DNA of 9,062 bases from an uncultured Clostridia bacterium. Its GTDB lineage: Bacteria > Bacillota_A > Clostridia > Christensenellales > UBA3700. Each line of letters starts with the position of its first letter. Position 1 is the first letter of the stretch. The stretch spans positions 1 to 9,062 of the forward strand of contig CAMNMY010000021.1 in assembly GCA_946545105.1 (NCBI GenBank), given 5' to 3'. The notes beneath the pieces were generated by a model. It did not search any database, had not been told where the DNA came from, and saw only the letters and a program-made list of their open reading frames with translations. The position numbers were made by a program, and so were the translations under genes. This document shows, in pieces, positions 7,401 to 9,062 of this stretch.

Positions 7401-8858
7401 ATCTTTAAACGCATACTTTCCTATTGTTTCTACAGATTTTGCTAGGTGTATTGTTGTCAATAAAGAACAACCCTCAAATGCGTTTTCCCCTATTGTTGTT
7501 AATTTCGTTAACGCTGGGTTACTAAATGATGTTAATTTTACATCTCCCATAAAAGCACCATTGCCTATTGTTTCCACGTCACGCAATGTCATGGTTTCTA
7601 GATTTGTCATATTAGCAAATGCATTATACGCAATAGTTTTAAGGCTGCTTCCATCTAGAGCTGTTATACCCAAACAGCCATTAAATGCATTTGAATCTAT
7701 AGTTTCAACTTTGGAAATATCTATATTCTTTAAGTTATTGCAATTAGTAAATGTATTAAAGCCTATCGACTTAACATTCGTTGGTATATCAAGCGACTCC
7801 ATGCTTGTACAGCCATAAAAAGCTCTACCGCCTATAGACTTTAAACTACTTGGCAATTTCACGCTTGTTAAAAGTCCACATCCTTCAAATGATGAATAAT
7901 CTAGCTCTGTCGCATTAGAATTTGAAAGGTCGACAGTTTTTAGCGTTTCTCTCAAGTAATATCCAAAAGAAGAACTTAAATCTAAATCAGCTGACGATAT
8001 AGTCAAGTTTTCAACTTTAGATTCATTGAAAATATAAGAGAAGATATATTTTTGTTTTGTAATTATTAAATCTTTGACTGGGATCTCTGTATCAGACCCA
8101 AAGAATGTACCTAAACAATAATATTGACCTTCCACACTTGGAGTGGCTGGATTACGAATGCCAACAAATGGCGTTGTTATTTTTGTTAAAGAAGTACAGC
8201 CAGCAAACACGCCTAGTTGAGTTTGAGATAATCCATATGGCAATACTATCTCTTCTATTGATGTACAATCCTTAAATACATCCATACGCAAATTTAATTC
8301 TTCAGTATCTTCGGCAAAAGTAACTGTTTTTAAATTTTCACAATTTTCAAACGCTGCTTTTTCAATATCCCTCATTGTCTTTGGGATACTTACTGAAACA
8401 ATATTTTTGTTATCTTTAAATACTTCTTGTTCAATTTTATCTATAGTAATGCCGTTAATTTTCTCAGGAATTACATACTCTGTTGCTGTTTTATCTTTTA
8501 TACCGATAATAGCATTGCCGTTTCCGTTAACAATGTAATTAGATAAATTATCATCAAAGCACGCATAAACATCCATACTTGATTGATAATGCCATATTGT
8601 ATCTTTGAGGAACTCTGCTTTCTCGCCAGTTTCTGGTTTATCATATTCCCAACGAACAAAGTTCTTGCCTTCTATTGTAGGATTTGCTGGAAGTTCAATT
8701 TCATGATCGCCCTTATTAAACTTTACTGTTGCGTAAACACTACCATCTACATAAAAAGTAACCTTCAAAGAGCCACTTTTATTAAAACACGAAGAAAGCC
8801 CTACACCTAAGGCAACAATTAATACTATTAAAATAATCCCTACTAATATCTTTCTCAC
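4416..8858 (-). CDS. Giant BspA-like LRR_5 surface lipoprotein
   Basis: A 1480-residue exported protein. Residues 1-24 form a lipoprotein signal: MRK, a hydrophobic stretch (4-21), then the lipobox L21-S-S-C24, so the mature protein should be lipid-anchored on the outer face of the membrane. Residues about 31-101 resemble a Flg_new/InlB-type beta domain (VTFYVDG, then ANPTIEGKNFVRW, then MDVYACF). From about 135 to 1397 there is a long array of roughly 23-residue LRR_5 units of the form IGxxAFxxCxxLTxIxIPxSV, as in BspA of Bacteroidales and surface proteins of gut commensals and trichomonads. The last 83 residues are not LRR, are rich in Lys, Tyr and Thr, and end SPTKYQTGISKKSVS. There is no LPxTG or other wall anchor. 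The start is GTG, supported by GAAAGGGG seven bases upstream and the immediately following signal peptide. The likely role is binding to host, mucus or other cells; the ligand is unknown. Confidence 0.92.
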   Translation of the reverse strand: MRKILVGIILIVLIVALGVGLSSCFNKSGSLKVTFYVDGSVYATVKFNKGDHEIELPANPTIEGKNFVRWEYDKPETGEKAEFLKDTIWHYQSSMDVYACFDDNLSNYIVNGNGNAIIGIKDKTATEYVIPEKINGITIDKIEQEVFKDNKNIVSVSIPKTMRDIEKAAFENCENLKTVTFAEDTEELNLRMDVFKDCTSIEEIVLPYGLSQTQLGVFAGCTSLTKITTPFVGIRNPATPSVEGQYYCLGTFFGSDTEIPVKDLIITKQKYIFSYIFNESKVENLTISSADLDLSSSFGYYLRETLKTVDLSNSNATELDYSSFEGCGLLTSVKLPSSLKSIGGRAFYGCTSMESLDIPTNVKSIGFNTFTNCNNLKNIDISKVETIDSNAFNGCLGITALDGSSLKTIAYNAFANMTNLETMTLRDVETIGNGAFMGDVKLTSFSNPALTKLTTIGENAFEGCSLLTTIHLAKSVETIGKYAFKDCSALTTFDIEAGSSLTSMGQNALSGANSITSITLPFIADTPTSTKAFGYIFRNTGSASSYEYLANGYYVPKSLTSITITSGTSIAQSALRGLTYVTTINLPDTIETINQYALENAGITSLVVPHNLTELNSRIGTGGDVDLYIESIAHYMAFTQTTILANDVSNYSIIRLFIGQNEVTSVDLSSMSLTAISQYKFYRCTDITSISLPNTVAQIGEFAFYRAGLTSITFPTALTTIGNSAFNGTNISSITLNPNLTSIGQYAFANTQISTLNVPNDIQTIMGFDHIPTLTTVNFEANSTLETILDSCFAYTGITSITIPASVETIGASAFANCSALETVSFESGSNLTTVESSGFAYTGITSIIIPASVTNLGNFAFYGDSNLETLTFETGTSITDIGSEFISGTKIDTLEIPSTIGEMSNNIFKGALYLINLTYPAKKKWTDLGSNSAYVYVTINSSSICENGFYNATNVTSLDISNVTQVGATAFNGMSALSKLYISSWNDYLNIDFNGSTFEFYHNNREVNIYVNGTLVSGTFDLSGIDSSITSIPKNSFYKLRSITNIILPITITSIEDGAFDYCTNLVDVKFKDGSSSPAYTNNLVSIGKYAFRKTDLSKIVISNDTTTIGNYAFSECTHLDASFESNSTLQTIGEYAFNKCSSTTAFEIPSTLTSIGQYAFASSGLQTLSLAANSTLANIGSAAFASCTSLTTLPVFPASLNSLGAAAFRGCTQITTVDLRNTNITAIQNLTFKEDSALTHVYVSKKVRRFEQEAFMDCVALISVEHVERPTYTIEIMTSCFKNCENLVSVGYGDWAAVDTYVRNFIDSVSTANPDVRDVYMNNHDNEFSRVETISDYAFYGCRKLENLYLVHGIQAIGKYAFFDCENLKYINIPHSCSHLDYMSFGGDAFKNTAFKSRKDMSTLDTKIYNTYGMAVEFYPGETLITWEYYWGSSMFEETEKCYKTDSKHQNTYDLAYKCQNTGSPTKYQTGISKKSVS
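4668..8456 (-). repeat. LRR_5 tandem repeat array within the lipoprotein gene
   Basis: Diverged repeats of about 69 bases encode the motif IGxxAFxxCxxLxxIxLPxSL, on the order of forty to fifty units by eye. Most have drifted at the DNA level. One pair is strikingly close: the block FAYTGITSI followed by IPASV occurs with its Phe codon at 6480-6482 and again at 6339-6341, 47 residues apart, suggesting a fairly recent duplication of two units. Less regular stretches occur near residues 235-310 and around 5820-6100 in the DNA. Such arrays can expand or shrink by recombination. Confidence 0.85.
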
Positions 8859-8865
8859 GGCAATA

Positions 8866-8873
8866 CCCCTTTC
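8866..8873 (-). promoter_or_regulatory. Ribosome binding site deciding the GTG start of the LRR gene
   Basis: The minus strand reads GAAAGGGG, then seven bases, then GTG at 8858. No in-frame ATG lies near, and the codons after this GTG encode the lipoprotein signal directly, so this fixes the start. A TATAAT at 8878-8883 lies upstream but would leave a leader of only about a dozen bases and has no convincing -35. Confidence 0.7.
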
Positions 8874-8877
8874 ATTT

Positions 8878-8883
8878 ATTATA
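8878..8883 (-). promoter_or_regulatory. Possible -10 element of the LRR gene
   Basis: TATAAT on the minus strand lies 19 bases before the GTG, within an AT-rich run. There is no proper -35: TTGTTT is 20 bases upstream. A GC-rich island, CCGCGCGC at 8889-8896, falls in the spacer. The expected transcript start near 8871 would just include the ribosome site. This is weak support for a short-leader promoter. Confidence 0.3.
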
Positions 8884-8912
8884 TATTACCGCGCGCTTAA
8901 AATAAACAATGC

Positions 8913-8944
8913 AAAAAAATAGGACCACTTTTATAGTGGTCCTA
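8913..8944 (-). terminator. Intrinsic terminator of the gene entering from the right edge
   Basis: A perfect 10-bp stem (8920-8929 with 8935-8944) and a 5-base loop TTTAT are followed on the minus strand by seven T residues (AAAAAAA at 8913-8919 on plus). It begins 20 bases after the stop at 8965, so it separates that gene from the LRR gene. Confidence 0.92.
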
Positions 8945-8964
8945 AATATCAATCAATATACTAA

Positions 8965-9062
8965 TTATTTAGCAAGAGCTTGAGCTACAGAAACTGCAAC
9001 AGCAACAGTAGCACCAACCATTGGGTTGTTACCCATACCGATTAATCCCATCATTTCAACGT
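8965..9062 (-). CDS. C-terminal end of a gene cut by the window edge, family not recognised
   Basis: Only the last 31 residues and a TAA stop are visible. They begin VEMMGLIGMGNNPMVGA and continue with a run of alternating Val and Ala ending in AQALAK. The tail is hydrophobic and glycine-rich in its first half. It could be the last helix of a soluble enzyme or a short membrane-facing segment. Coding is supported by the unbroken frame, the choice of codons (mostly GCT, GTT and GTA) and the terminator placed 20 bases after the stop. I do not recognise the family and assign no function. It is not in an operon with the LRR gene, because a strong terminator lies between them. Confidence 0.8.
   Translation of the reverse strand, partial: VEMMGLIGMGNNPMVGATVAVAVSVAQALAK

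Noticed and set aside
7306..7818. 170-codon open frame on the plus strand inside the LRR gene
   Set aside because: It is antisense to the LRR_5 array and its open length follows from the repeat periodicity. No ribosome site or recognisable domain is present.
8583..8810. 75-codon plus-strand frame opposite the start of the LRR gene
   Set aside because: It is antisense to the signal peptide and Flg_new-like region and has no supporting features.
8855..8875. Six-codon frame (MKGVLP) whose TGA overlaps the GTG start of the LRR gene
   Set aside because: A leader peptide with a GTGA overlap is attractive, but the frame has no ribosome site of its own and contains that of the LRR gene, so it is probably chance.

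Overview
The window looks like chromosomal DNA from a low-GC Firmicute (Bacillota), perhaps a gut member of the Erysipelotrichia, RF39 or Mollicutes-related groups. The base composition is AT-rich, Arg is mostly AGA, Shine-Dalgarno sites are clear, and the proteins are Bacillota-like: an OhrR regulator close to that of Bacillus subtilis, DUF4037, a TSCPD protein and a giant BspA-type LRR lipoprotein. Every stop seen is TAA or TAG and Trp is read from TGG, so the standard bacterial code fits. The lineage is an inference.

Layout. (1) 28-1786, minus strand: a two-gene unit made of a TPR protein (953-1786) overlapped by a DUF4037 protein (28-966). DUF4037 carries what reads as a polymerase-beta-type nucleotidyltransferase signature. 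(2) 1807-1858: a strong bidirectional hairpin terminator. (3) 1873-2964, minus: an NAD(P)-binding SDR/epimerase-like protein with its own extended -10 promoter. (4) 2965-3169: a divergent intergenic region with two back-to-back promoters, a 16-bp palindrome between them, and overlapping inverted repeats on the other promoter that look like an OhrR operator. (5) 3170-4343, plus: a three-gene operon encoding a glutathione-peroxidase-like thiol peroxidase, a TSCPD protein and a one-Cys OhrR/MarR regulator. Each start overlaps the preceding stop by one base. (6) 4344-4415: a short convergent gap with a hairpin and a probable IS3-family (IS150-like) end. (7) 4416-8858, minus: a 1480-residue lipoprotein with a Flg_new-like domain and a long LRR_5 array. 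It fills half the window. (8) 8913-8944: a textbook terminator for the gene entering from the right edge, of which only the last 31 codons are visible.

How the genes work together. The plus-strand operon reads as a self-regulated peroxide-defence module: OhrR with its sensing Cys14 probably represses its own operon, whose effector is a peroxidase instead of the usual Ohr. The TSCPD protein in the middle has no settled function, and its position suggests a thiol or metal role. The divergent SDR oxidoreductase may share this control. The TPR and DUF4037 genes are a separate, translationally linked pair of unknown role. The LRR lipoprotein is a surface protein, probably for adhesion or binding.

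The least expected observations are the OhrR-Gpx-TSCPD arrangement, the nucleotidyltransferase-like motif in DUF4037 beside a TPR partner, and signs that the 3' end of the LRR gene adjoins, and may have captured, the end of a degraded insertion sequence. No tRNA, rRNA, CRISPR array or complete mobile element is present, and no stretch over 300 bases lacks a gene.
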